This document shows positions 18,192 through 25,844 of a stretch of 64,000 bases of DNA, piece by piece. A program made the translations under genes and the position numbers. This stretch comes from Aliivibrio_A sp016764915 (GTDB lineage Bacteria; Pseudomonadota; Gammaproteobacteria; Enterobacterales; Vibrionaceae): the NCBI GenBank assembly GCA_965224595.1, contig OZ245057.1, positions 620,001 to 684,000 on the forward strand, given 5' to 3'. Numbering within the stretch: the first letter of the stretch is position 1; each line of letters begins with the position of its first letter. Under the pieces are notes generated by a model. It was not told the DNA's origin. It did not search any database and saw only the letters and a program-made list of their open reading frames with translations.

Positions 18192-18288
18192 ACCACGTTG
18201 ACCTCTCATAATTTAATCAAAAGAAGTACTATTAGCTATAAACATAACTGATGTAAAAAATAGGAATCTAAAAAAGAAAGGAGTCTAA

Positions 18289-18927
18289 ATGGAATTAGTC
18301 GAATGGCACAAGGAGCGGCTCTGGTATTATCAACAATCTAGCCACCACCTTTTTAGCCGCTCTGTAGAGCAGATGCATATTGTTAGGCTGGATAACAGTA
18401 AGCTCGTGATTCATTCACCGGTTGAGCTAACTGAACGCTTACGATTATTAATTGATGGTCTTGGTGAGGTGTTGGCGGTTGTCTACCCCACTTATACCTC
18501 AACACTCCATCTTTCAGATTGGTGGCTTCAATTTCCCAATGCCCTCTTTTATGCTACCACTGAGGTGATTCAAAAACGCAGTGAGATCACCTTTGATAAC
18601 TCTCTTTCGTCCAAAACACCCATCAGTTGGAAACATCAGCTATTGCAAACCCCAATACTTGGCAGCTCTCAGCCCACACACATGGTTTTTTGCGATCCGA
18701 TTTCCCGAACGCTATTGCTCGATACGCTGTTAGTCTCTCGCAGTTCGGTATCACTGCCGCTTTTTCAGCGCCGATATTATCAAAACCACTTTATGCTGCG
18801 TTCATCTATTCAAGAGGTACTTACTTGGCCTTTTGATACCCTACTCTCCAGTAATGGCTTGGTGATTAAATCGGATGCCAAACAACAATTTTATGAAGCG
18901 TTCAAATGGGCTTTTTTAGAAAAATAG
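18289..18927 (+). CDS. DUF4336 family protein
   Basis: A 212-aa protein resembling DUF4336, distantly related to metallo-beta-lactamase folds: an N-terminal MHIVRLDNSKLVIHSPVEL strand pair, then GLGEVLAVVYPT and LHLSDWWLQFPNALFYA. The metal-binding His cluster of true lactamases is not obvious. AAAGGAG precedes the start. Biochemical role unknown. It precedes the DUF368 gene on the same strand. Confidence 0.65.
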   Translation: MELVEWHKERLWYYQQSSHHLFSRSVEQMHIVRLDNSKLVIHSPVELTERLRLLIDGLGEVLAVVYPTYTSTLHLSDWWLQFPNALFYATTEVIQKRSEITFDNSLSSKTPISWKHQLLQTPILGSSQPTHMVFCDPISRTLLLDTLLVSRSSVSLPLFQRRYYQNHFMLRSSIQEVLTWPFDTLLSSNGLVIKSDAKQQFYEAFKWAFLEK

Positions 18928-19034
18928 TTCACATAAATTTAATCCATACCCATCATCATTATTATTTTAAAAAAAAATCGCGTCTCAGGTATAATAAGCA
19001 TCAAATCTATTTTATTTGGCAGTTTTTCAATTAT

Positions 19035-19958
19035 ATGAATAAGTTATCCATTTTTTTTAAGGGTATGGCTATGGGAGCAGCGGATGTTGTCCCAGGTGTC
19101 TCTGGCGGCACAATCGCATTTATTACTGGTATTTACGATACGTTGATCGAAAGTATTCGCCGAGTAAACCCTTCTTTATTCTTTCTTTGGAAAAAAAAGG
19201 GAATTAAAGCCGCTTTCGAGCATATAAATGGACTCTTCTTAATCTCTCTCTTTTCAGGGATTCTTACTAGCATCTTCTCATTAGCCAAGCTCATCTCATG
19301 GTTACTGGCCAGCCATCCGATTCCACTGTGGTCATTTTTCTTTGGTTTGATCATGATCTCCGTGGTTCATATGATCAAACAGGTGGATAATTGGCAGCTA
19401 TCTAAAGTGATAGCGCTAATAGCAGGGGCTATATTTGCTTATGCGATAACCTCTATCAACCCGATCTCATTAACACCATCCACATTGACGTTCTTTTTCG
19501 CTGGCACTATCGCCATCTGTGCGATGATTTTGCCTGGCATTTCTGGTAGCTTCATTTTGCTGCTGCTTGGCATGTATACGCCAATTCTGTCTGCCGCAAA
19601 ATCGTTTGATATCGTGTTGCTACTGACTTTTGCAATGGGTTGTTTGGTCGGTCTATTAACCTTCTCACACGTACTCTCTTATCTGTTTCGTCACTTCAGA
19701 GACATCACTATCACGTTCCTTACCGGGTTGATGATTGGTACGTTACCAAAAATCTGGCCGTGGAAAGAGACGATATCTTGGAGAACCAACTCCCATGGAG
19801 AACAAGTTCCTCTGCTTACACAAAATCTGTCACCCTTTGACTTTGAAGCAGTAACAGGCCAACCCGCACTGCTTGCTTGGGGCATCGTCGCCATGATCTT
19901 TGGCATTGTATTAGTATGGTCATTGGAGCAGATTGGAAACAAAAATAACCCGTCATAA
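19035..19958 (+). CDS. DUF368 integral membrane protein
   Basis: A 307-aa multi-pass membrane protein of the DUF368 family, with about eight hydrophobic segments. The N-terminal signature GMAMGAADVVPGVSGGTIAFITGIYD and its second-half counterpart ICAMILPGISGSFILLLLGMY form the inverted repeat typical of this family, which includes polyprenyl-phosphate carrier flippases (DedA/DUF368 work; known of the family, not shown here). I start at the ATG at 19035, since the longer frame from 18906 overlaps the preceding gene and lacks family sequence. Confidence 0.87.
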   Translation: MNKLSIFFKGMAMGAADVVPGVSGGTIAFITGIYDTLIESIRRVNPSLFFLWKKKGIKAAFEHINGLFLISLFSGILTSIFSLAKLISWLLASHPIPLWSFFFGLIMISVVHMIKQVDNWQLSKVIALIAGAIFAYAITSINPISLTPSTLTFFFAGTIAICAMILPGISGSFILLLLGMYTPILSAAKSFDIVLLLTFAMGCLVGLLTFSHVLSYLFRHFRDITITFLTGLMIGTLPKIWPWKETISWRTNSHGEQVPLLTQNLSPFDFEAVTGQPALLAWGIVAMIFGIVLVWSLEQIGNKNNPS

Positions 19959-20026
19959 ATTTAACTCAAAGGCGTATGTTAAATGCAGGTAAACGTACGC
20001 CCTATTGATAACAGCGGTTTCAGATT

Positions 20027-20049
20027 AACTTGACGTAGGTCGTCAGGTT
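20027..20049. terminator. Hairpin between convergent DUF368 and PLD genes
   Basis: AACTTGACG / CGTCAGGTT, a 9-bp stem (one G-T pair) around a 5-base loop, 20 bp past the end of the minus-strand PLD gene and 69 bp past the DUF368 stop. No T-run. Confidence 0.45.
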
Positions 20050-20067
20050 ATGTGTTTGCAGCTGGCC

Positions 20068-21600
20068 TCACAAGTATTTCTCTATCGGTAATAGCTGTAA
20101 AAAACGTGATTTAAATCGTTCCCACTTACCAGTCTCTGGCTCGCTTTCCCAACTTTGTTGACCAGAATACCAACGGATTTCACCTTGTTGTAAATTCAGA
20201 CGCCAACTATTATCTTCTTCCATCGCCTGTTCTATATCTTCAGCAAGACGTTCAGCAACACTTTTATTTTCGATGATTAAAATAGATTCAGTATTAAGGT
20301 AAGTTGAACGCAAGTTGAAGTTAAAAGAACCGATACTAGCCACTCGTCTATCAAAAACAGCAGACTTTGCATGCAAACCATAAGCTAAGGTAGGTGCGCA
20401 CTTGGACTGATCTCTAGTCGACTGTTCGCACAATTTCGAATCGGGTTTCAACTCAAACAACTGTATACCGTGATCAAGCATGTCCCTGCGTCGACCTGCA
20501 TAACCAGAGTGGTTGGTCGTTAAATCATTCGAAGCCATTGAATTGGTCAGTGCCTTTATCTGAATGCCGTTATCGGTTAATTTCTGCCACCCCTCTAGCT
20601 GACGATCATCAAATATCAGATAAGCAGACTCCAATAAGATCTCTTGATGAGATTGCTCTGCTAATTCGGCCAATAGTTTGGCCGTCGCTTTCGGCTCATT
20701 GGTATTGTCTTCATCGATAGGGACGGGTCGGTCAGAGACAAAACGTGCTTGAACCCAAGTCATCTCATCCATCACCTCTTTTAAGAAACGATTTGCGACT
20801 TCATTTTCTTCTGGCAGGGCGGGGTAATTCTTGTATCGAGGAGCGGCTATCTCATCTAACACGGGCAGATCTGACGAGGCCTTTTCCCCCAATAATTCAA
20901 CAGGGTAAGACCAACGACTGTCCCAGTACTCTCCAAAACTGGCTTGAATATCAGTGACCACCGAGCCCATTACCAGTACATCACGGTCACGAAAATTTAT
21001 GTCATCAGAAAGGTCAAAATATTCATCGCCGATATTGCGCCCCCCGACAATGGAAAGGGCACCATCAACCGTAAAGGACTTATTGTGCATACGACGATTT
21101 AGACGAGAAAAATCCCCTAAAAAATTAAGCCACTTTGTGACGCCACGACGAGTCGGAATAGGATTGAATATGCGGATCTCTATTTGGGGGTGCGAATCAA
21201 GAGCCACCAGCAGCTCCTCTCGCTCGTTAAGATTAATATCATCGAGCATGACACGGATTTTAACTCCACGATCCGCAGCGGCTAACAAACGACTTGCCAG
21301 GTAATGTCCCGAAGCATCTGAATTCCATATGTAATACTGGATATCAATGCTGTGTTCCGCTGTTTCAATTAATGCCAAACGCTGAGCCAATGCGTCCCAG
21401 CCAGTATCTTGCAACAGCACCGCACTCGTTCCTTGTGTCGATTGTTCAAGCTGATAAATGTCACTCATTTCGGACAACGTACTTGTTGGCTTTGTAGCTA
21501 GAGCCTCAACCGGATGCTTAAAATCCTCGGGAAGTGAGCCACACCCAGTGAGAGTGGCAATTAAAAGCATGGTGACACTAATATGTTGGATCACAGGCAT
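20068..21600 (-). CDS. Phospholipase D-family lipoprotein (cardiolipin-synthase-like)
   Basis: A 510-aa protein with two HKD catalytic motifs, H172-x-K174-x4-D179 and H410-x-K412-x4-D417, each in the usual GG/GS context (IVGGRN and SIGSFN). This marks a complete PLD-superfamily active site that transfers or hydrolyses phosphatidyl groups. A signal sequence ends in the lipobox LTGC (Cys20), so it is probably an envelope lipoprotein. It resembles the YmdC/ClsC-type group. Monocistronic, at the border of the mobile region. Confidence 0.87.
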   Translation of the reverse strand: MPVIQHISVTMLLIATLTGCGSLPEDFKHPVEALATKPTSTLSEMSDIYQLEQSTQGTSAVLLQDTGWDALAQRLALIETAEHSIDIQYYIWNSDASGHYLASRLLAAADRGVKIRVMLDDINLNEREELLVALDSHPQIEIRIFNPIPTRRGVTKWLNFLGDFSRLNRRMHNKSFTVDGALSIVGGRNIGDEYFDLSDDINFRDRDVLVMGSVVTDIQASFGEYWDSRWSYPVELLGEKASSDLPVLDEIAAPRYKNYPALPEENEVANRFLKEVMDEMTWVQARFVSDRPVPIDEDNTNEPKATAKLLAELAEQSHQEILLESAYLIFDDRQLEGWQKLTDNGIQIKALTNSMASNDLTTNHSGYAGRRRDMLDHGIQLFELKPDSKLCEQSTRDQSKCAPTLAYGLHAKSAVFDRRVASIGSFNFNLRSTYLNTESILIIENKSVAERLAEDIEQAMEEDNSWRLNLQQGEIRWYSGQQSWESEPETGKWERFKSRFLQLLPIEKYL

Positions 21601-21804
21601 TATGACACTTCCTTTTTAACCTTGAATGGCCATTTCTGATTCTATCTGTTAATTATTGCTGTTAAGTCTGAAAATGGCCAGCCATATAAATTTCACTAAA
21701 GGGCAGATTTTTCTGTCATTCACACAGCAATAACTGGTTGATTAAATATAGTTTTATTAATTTTATCGCCACAAATTGACCACATACGGTTAGAAATTAA
21801 CAGA

Positions 21805-21841
21805 AAGCCACGCACATGATCTTATGTGTGTGGCTTTTTTA
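21805..21841 (+). terminator. Strong intrinsic terminator, apparently orphan
   Basis: A 13-bp stem (AAGCCACGCACAT / ATGTGTGTGGCTT, one G-T pair) with a 6-base loop, followed by a T-run ending in TTTTTTAT. It would stop plus-strand transcription, but no plus-strand gene lies within 1.8 kb upstream. Confidence 0.7.
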
Positions 21842-21951
21842 TCATTTAGTGATCGCTACACTGAAAGAGCATAGCTGCTAACGTGGTTGGTTGCTCTCAT
21901 TAACTTTGTCATAACAGGGGAGATTCGACATCAATAGAGCTACCGAAAGTT

Positions 21952-22046
21952 ACTATGTAAAGATGGGCTTCGGCTTGTTCAGCACCGCCTTATTCTATAA
22001 ACAAAAGCAGGTGTCGGCTGCGCGACACCTATTCTAGTTCGTTAGC
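21952..22046. repeat. Repeat R1 (about 95 bp), copy 1
   Basis: Near-identical to 28472-28566 in direct orientation. The core contains the perfect hairpin AGGTGTCG-GCTGCG-CGACACCT. It ends 12 bp past the 3' end of the minus-strand LanC gene, next to GTTAGCC, which resembles an attC core box. The second copy follows an IS91-type transposase remnant, so the repeat may be an IS91-type terminus. Confidence 0.75.
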
Positions 22047-22058
22047 CATATTACTTAG

Positions 22059-23240
22059 TTAGAAAGTATCGATCGTCGGAAATTGAGCCGTTTCTTTACA
22101 ACACTCATTGATATAGATAGCTAGACCTACATCGCCATTCCACAACGAGTATCTTCCCTGATGGAAAAGAGCTTTAGCTTGCCTATATTGTTCTATGCCT
22201 TCCATTGCGAATAACCTTGCTCTATCCAGCCAGATTTCGTCTTTAGTTCGTTGAAATAGCTTCAGAAAAGAAAAACCATTTCCGGCAGTACCATGACATA
22301 ATCCATGACCTTTACGAAGAGGACCAGCCGCCCACGTAAGCTCCCCTCCTTTTATAAGGACCTGATCAAACTCTCTATCCATACCTGTAGGTAACTCAGA
22401 TAAGGCATTGATTATGCCTGGTGCACCACGACAGTGGTGTAATTGCATATTTTCAGTTTTACTGACAATAGTTGGCCAGTTTGCATAATTATTATCAGTA
22501 ACGGCAGTTTTGACTGTACTAATCATGACCTTCTCGCAGAGAAGATCATAATCAGAATTGTCAAAGAAGTGCTTTCCTTTAATTAGGGAAAGTGAATTTC
22601 CACTGTTACCGTGAACGGGGCCAAGAAAACAAGTTTTATTGCCGTAAACATCATGCTCCCACAAAAAACCGTATTCCTTATGTTCTTGTAATTCATTTAT
22701 CAACCTTTTTGCTTGAACCAAAAACGTCTTCTTCCATCTAACGTCATCCGGCAACCATCGATGCAGATGCGTTAATCCAATCATGGTTCCTGCAGACCCC
22801 CACATAAGTTCACGTGTGGGCTGAAAATTATTTACGGATATTTTTTCATGGAGTTCATCTAATAAAGTATTATTTTTAGATAGCTGATACTGCATCATTA
22901 GAATTGGAATATCACCGAAAAGATAAGAAGCATTTTCGCTGTGTGGCATTTTAAAATATTGCTTTTGACAGTTTTCCAATTGTTTAGAAATTGCAAATTC
23001 GACTTTAAAATTAATTTCAGCAGCTTCTTCGCGTTTTAAGTGCTCAAGTGCCCAGCTGACACCGCTACCAAAATAGAAACCTTGCAAAGAAGTATCATCG
23101 TCAAGTGGATGCGTTGGCCAAAGGTAACCTGACTTTAATTGGTCTGTAGCATCCGTTGCAATCTCCTGAATTGCTGCTTTAGCTTCACTTATGTCCCATT
23201 TCTTCCCAGACAACGAAAAATGCCGGTCTTGTATATACAT
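22059..23240 (-). CDS. Orphan LanC-like lanthionine cyclase homologue
   Basis: A 393-aa LanC-family protein with an alpha/alpha-toroid fold. All catalytic positions known from NisC have counterparts: His210 in GPVHGNSGN, zinc ligands Cys270 (HHCRGAPG), Cys315 and His316 (GLCHGTAGNG). Known: LanC enzymes add Cys thiols to dehydroamino acids, and eukaryotic LANCL proteins add glutathione. No dehydratase, precursor peptide or transporter lies nearby, so the substrate is unknown. The start ATG at 23240 has GGGAAG upstream. It lies in the mobile patchwork, between repeat R1 and an IS91-type remnant. Confidence 0.85.
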   Translation of the reverse strand: MYIQDRHFSLSGKKWDISEAKAAIQEIATDATDQLKSGYLWPTHPLDDDTSLQGFYFGSGVSWALEHLKREEAAEINFKVEFAISKQLENCQKQYFKMPHSENASYLFGDIPILMMQYQLSKNNTLLDELHEKISVNNFQPTRELMWGSAGTMIGLTHLHRWLPDDVRWKKTFLVQAKRLINELQEHKEYGFLWEHDVYGNKTCFLGPVHGNSGNSLSLIKGKHFFDNSDYDLLCEKVMISTVKTAVTDNNYANWPTIVSKTENMQLHHCRGAPGIINALSELPTGMDREFDQVLIKGGELTWAAGPLRKGHGLCHGTAGNGFSFLKLFQRTKDEIWLDRARLFAMEGIEQYRQAKALFHQGRYSLWNGDVGLAIYINECCKETAQFPTIDTF

Positions 23241-23480
23241 CTATACTTCCCTTTCTTTATGGATGTTAGTACCAGCCTATTTACTACAGAGATCCAATAT
23301 TTATGGCTAACGCCGCAATAATCGGACTAACATAGTGCGTTATAATGCGGATCGAACCGGAACATAACTCACTGTTTTAATTCGATTTAATGCCATTGCC
23401 GAACAAAACCGCTGCGCGGCGAATGAAAATCATACTACTCTAACTATCTGTGACTTCAACAGATTAAGTGGAGAACTGTT

Positions 23481-23867
23481 ATGGATATCCAACAACAAAA
23501 ACGATACGAATTGTTCTACCAACATCACCTCGATAACCTCAAACTTCAAGGAAAATGCCCTGCCACCATCGATGCCTACTCGCGAGCCGTTAGGCGAGTC
23601 ACCCAATATCTCGATTGTCCTCCCGATAACATCACTCACCAACAGCTCAAAGACTACTTTCGACAGCTCATCAATACCCACTCATGGGGCACCATAAAAC
23701 TCGACAGAAATGACCTGCAATTCTTCTATAAACATACACTCGACAAACAATGGGAGTGGCTCAACATCGTCAAACCACCACAAGTTAAACGCTTGCCTGA
23801 TATCTTAACCCCAACGCAAATAAGCACCCTCATTACGTTATCAGGTGTCTGTCCCGCTAGTTCTTAA
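23481..23867 (+). pseudogene. Truncated tyrosine recombinase (IS91-associated integrase type)
   Basis: Only the N-terminal SAM-like core-binding domain remains (about 115 residues: YQHHLDNLKLQGKCPATIDA, then QQLKDYFRQLINT and LPDILTPTQISTLI). The catalytic domain with Arg-His-Arg-Tyr is absent; the frame ends in unrelated residues after position 118. Recombinases of this kind sit upstream of IS91-type transposase genes in vibrios and Shewanella. The start has GGAG upstream. It is probably the left part of the element whose right part is at 28010-28566. Confidence 0.75.
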
Positions 23868-23897
23868 ATAAATCTGGCCGTGTAGACTTTAATTTAA

Positions 23898-24020
23898 TTA
23901 ATTTCTTTCACCATGCTTGATTGCATTAGCAAGGTCTCGTAGTTCTTTATTGCATATATTCCATGGAGAGTTCAAAAATGTATCCAAATTTAATTCAGCT
24001 AATTTGTCTTTTTTGTTGTT
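23898..24020 (-). pseudogene. C-terminal protein fragment fused to a half attC site
   Basis: A minus-strand open frame ending at 23898-23900 reads like a genuine C-terminus (LDTFLNSPWNICNKELRDL, then ANAIKHGERN). It has no start of its own and runs straight into the attC half-site at 24021. It is probably what remains of a gene cut by recombination at the edge of the cassette array. Identity not recognised. Confidence 0.4.
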
Positions 24021-24070
24021 TGCGAAATAATGCGATAGTGTTAGTCGTCGGACTTTAGGTTCTTGTTAAA
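24021..24070 (-). repeat. Partial attC site downstream of the HEPN cassette
   Basis: On the minus strand this begins with the attC left arm (AACAAGAACCTAAAGTCC...TATCGCATTATTTCGC), nearly the same as the left arm of the complete site at 27350-27453. The right arm is missing, replaced by the protein fragment at 23898-24020. Confidence 0.65.
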
Positions 24071-24073
24071 TGC

Positions 24074-24607
24074 CTACACCGATTCTAAAGCTTTATCCGT
24101 TATATCAACAAGTTCTGATATAAACCTTACACATTTATCTAGTTCATTTCTTTTAATCAAATCGGGTTTCGTAATATCAACTTGTGAGCGATGAACCGCT
24201 TCCCCTCTGCGCTTTAGCCAGCCATCTAAGGTTTGCTTTACTTGCTTAGGAGTTTGGTAGCTATTCCATACCCAACTGTCAGTAACATTAACATCAAAAA
24301 ACTCTTCAAATATCTCTTTGGTTTTTTGTGAACCTGGATTATGAAACATTTTCAATTTTGATGAGAATTGCCGCTCAAGATAGTTACCAATATGGCAGCC
24401 TTGCAGTGCACCAAATTTATTAGTAAATAGTTCCGTTGCAATATCTTCTACATAGGTTTCCCAAGCAGTCAAAGTCATTATCAACGCTGCACGTTTTAGT
24501 GCTTCAGGTGGCGACCCATCATCTTTAGCATTCAATAGGTCGAAACATTTTGCTAGCTCTTTCGCATCTGTTATTGCGAGTTTAAAGTTGTTTAATGAAA
24601 TGGACAT
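24074..24607 (-). CDS. HEPN-domain protein (RiboL-PSP-HEPN-like), cassette gene
   Basis: A 177-aa helical protein resembling the RiboL-PSP-HEPN group. It has the segment LTAWETYVEDIATELF and the HEPN nuclease signature R134-x4-H139 in RRGEAVHRS. Known: many HEPN proteins are RNases in toxin or anti-phage systems. It is the first full cassette of the array, with an attC-like site 22 bp before its start and a half site right after its stop. No antitoxin partner gene is evident. The catalytic role is inferred from the motif. Confidence 0.65.
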   Translation of the reverse strand: MSISLNNFKLAITDAKELAKCFDLLNAKDDGSPPEALKRAALIMTLTAWETYVEDIATELFTNKFGALQGCHIGNYLERQFSSKLKMFHNPGSQKTKEIFEEFFDVNVTDSWVWNSYQTPKQVKQTLDGWLKRRGEAVHRSQVDITKPDLIKRNELDKCVRFISELVDITDKALESV

Positions 24608-24628
24608 TTATGGGAATCCCTCCTTGGT

Positions 24629-24732
24629 ATTTAACGCCCGCCTAAGCCGTAGCTCATGCTGGCGCAGGTTTTTGCGTCTCTTTTGCAAAAAATGCGACAG
24701 CAAAAGCCGTCCGATTGAGGTTTTTGTTATAA
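24629..24732 (-). repeat. attC-like site B, downstream of the nuclease-pair cassette
   Basis: About 104 bp. Minus-strand core boxes are TTATAAC at the 24732 end and GTTAAAT (fits GTTRRRY) at the 24629 end. The outer arms (ACCTCAATCGG against CGGCTTAGGCGGGCGT) can pair imperfectly, as attC bottom strands do. The inner sequence TGTCGCATTTTTTGC matches site D. Confidence 0.75.
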
Positions 24733-24737
24733 GCACG

Positions 24738-25844
24738 TTAACTAGAGTGTTCTTTGTATAAAGCTAACTTGGACTCTTCAAGCTGACTCAATAGTATTTC
24801 TTTCATTTTGCTTTGAGTTATTCCTGTTTTATTTTCTTTGAACCTAACTCCGTTTACACGTATCAAAAGTTCGGCATCCGATGAATCTTTAGCAATGAAG
24901 TCAGGAAACTCAAAAGAAATACTACATGTACCGCTGTACTCACTAAAATCAAATGTATAAGATGCTTCTATTTTATGCATCTTAATATGTTTATGTAATG
25001 CTTTCTTTTTTATAAAAAAAGTGGAATGTAATTTACTTCCTTGAATAACCAAATTTCTTACTTTCTCCTGCATCCAAGATATTTCATCAGGAAAATCCAT
25101 TGATGCATCAGGACAGAACCCGATATCTTTAGTGTCTTTAAAAAACAATTCATAATTTAATTGTTTTTGACTTAACTCTTGAAGAAATGTAACCCTATTT
25201 GCATTGGTAAAATCTTTGAAACGTATTTTTTTTATTTTTTCAGAGTTTTTTACACAACCGGCTTCTTTTAATTTCTTAATAAAATCAGATGCGATTTTAT
25301 TTGCAACCTCTTTAGTTTCCTCTGAGGTATGAGAAAGACTTATATTAATATCTAAAGTCTCATCTTTTTTTCTAAATTTCACCTTGCCACTAAACTGAGA
25401 AGTATTTTTATTCCAACTTTGAGTGTAATCATAGCGTTCAACACTAAAGTCCAATTCAATATGATTTAGGTCATTTTCAACAGTTTTAAAACTTGGACTT
25501 CCTAATAACTTATAATTTGAAAATTCTTTTTTAACCACATCATTTATTTTGTAGCCAGTTGGAATTGCCGCCATTAAATTTGTGCTGTTAGTTTCACACT
25601 TTATTGACTGTGTTTGTCTTTTAGGATTTGCTTCTCTAACTTTTAAATTAGAATTCAGCTCGATCAACTCTAATGGGGTGATACCAGTACGGACTAAGAT
25701 CGGGATGTACGATGTTTTTTCTTCAACAGCAACAAAAACACCTCGCCTGCGAACTATTGCCCTTAGATCGGATTTTACGATTCCAGAGTCATTTAAGAAT
25801 TCCCTTAAAGCATCGCCATATGGTAATAAATATTTTTTATTCAT
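24738..25844 (-). CDS. Uncharacterised 368-aa partner of the nuclease-like gene
   Basis: I do not recognise a named family. The N-terminal 65 residues (LREFLNDSGIVKSDLRAIVR, then RRGVFV and TGITPLELIEL) look like a small SAP-like or winged helical module. The remainder is mixed alpha/beta with many Lys residues. The start overlaps the end of the upstream nuclease-like gene by 8 bp, so the two were one operon inside a single cassette closed by attC site B. Low GC compared with backbone genes. Candidate second subunit of a defence-like pair (inference). Confidence 0.6.
   Translation of the reverse strand: MNKKYLLPYGDALREFLNDSGIVKSDLRAIVRRRGVFVAVEEKTSYIPILVRTGITPLELIELNSNLKVREANPKRQTQSIKCETNSTNLMAAIPTGYKINDVVKKEFSNYKLLGSPSFKTVENDLNHIELDFSVERYDYTQSWNKNTSQFSGKVKFRKKDETLDINISLSHTSEETKEVANKIASDFIKKLKEAGCVKNSEKIKKIRFKDFTNANRVTFLQELSQKQLNYELFFKDTKDIGFCPDASMDFPDEISWMQEKVRNLVIQGSKLHSTFFIKKKALHKHIKMHKIEASYTFDFSEYSGTCSISFEFPDFIAKDSSDAELLIRVNGVRFKENKTGITQSKMKEILLSQLEESKLALYKEHSS

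Larger units (their letters stand above)
21601..22058. other. Intergenic junction between chromosome backbone and mobile region
   Basis: No ORF supported. It contains the upstream region of the PLD gene, one strong terminator-like hairpin (21805-21841) and the first copy of the repeat of about 95 bp (21952-22046). The terminator points rightward although no rightward gene precedes it, which suggests a lost gene. Confidence 0.5.

Noticed and set aside
21952..22046. Repeat R1 as an attC site
   Set aside because: A GTTA box sits at the right place, but beyond the central hairpin the outer arms do not pair as attC arms should; a transposon end is at least as likely.
22059..23240. Lanthipeptide biosynthetic cluster
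   Set aside because: Only a LanC homologue is present; no precursor, dehydratase, protease or transporter gene is visible nearby.
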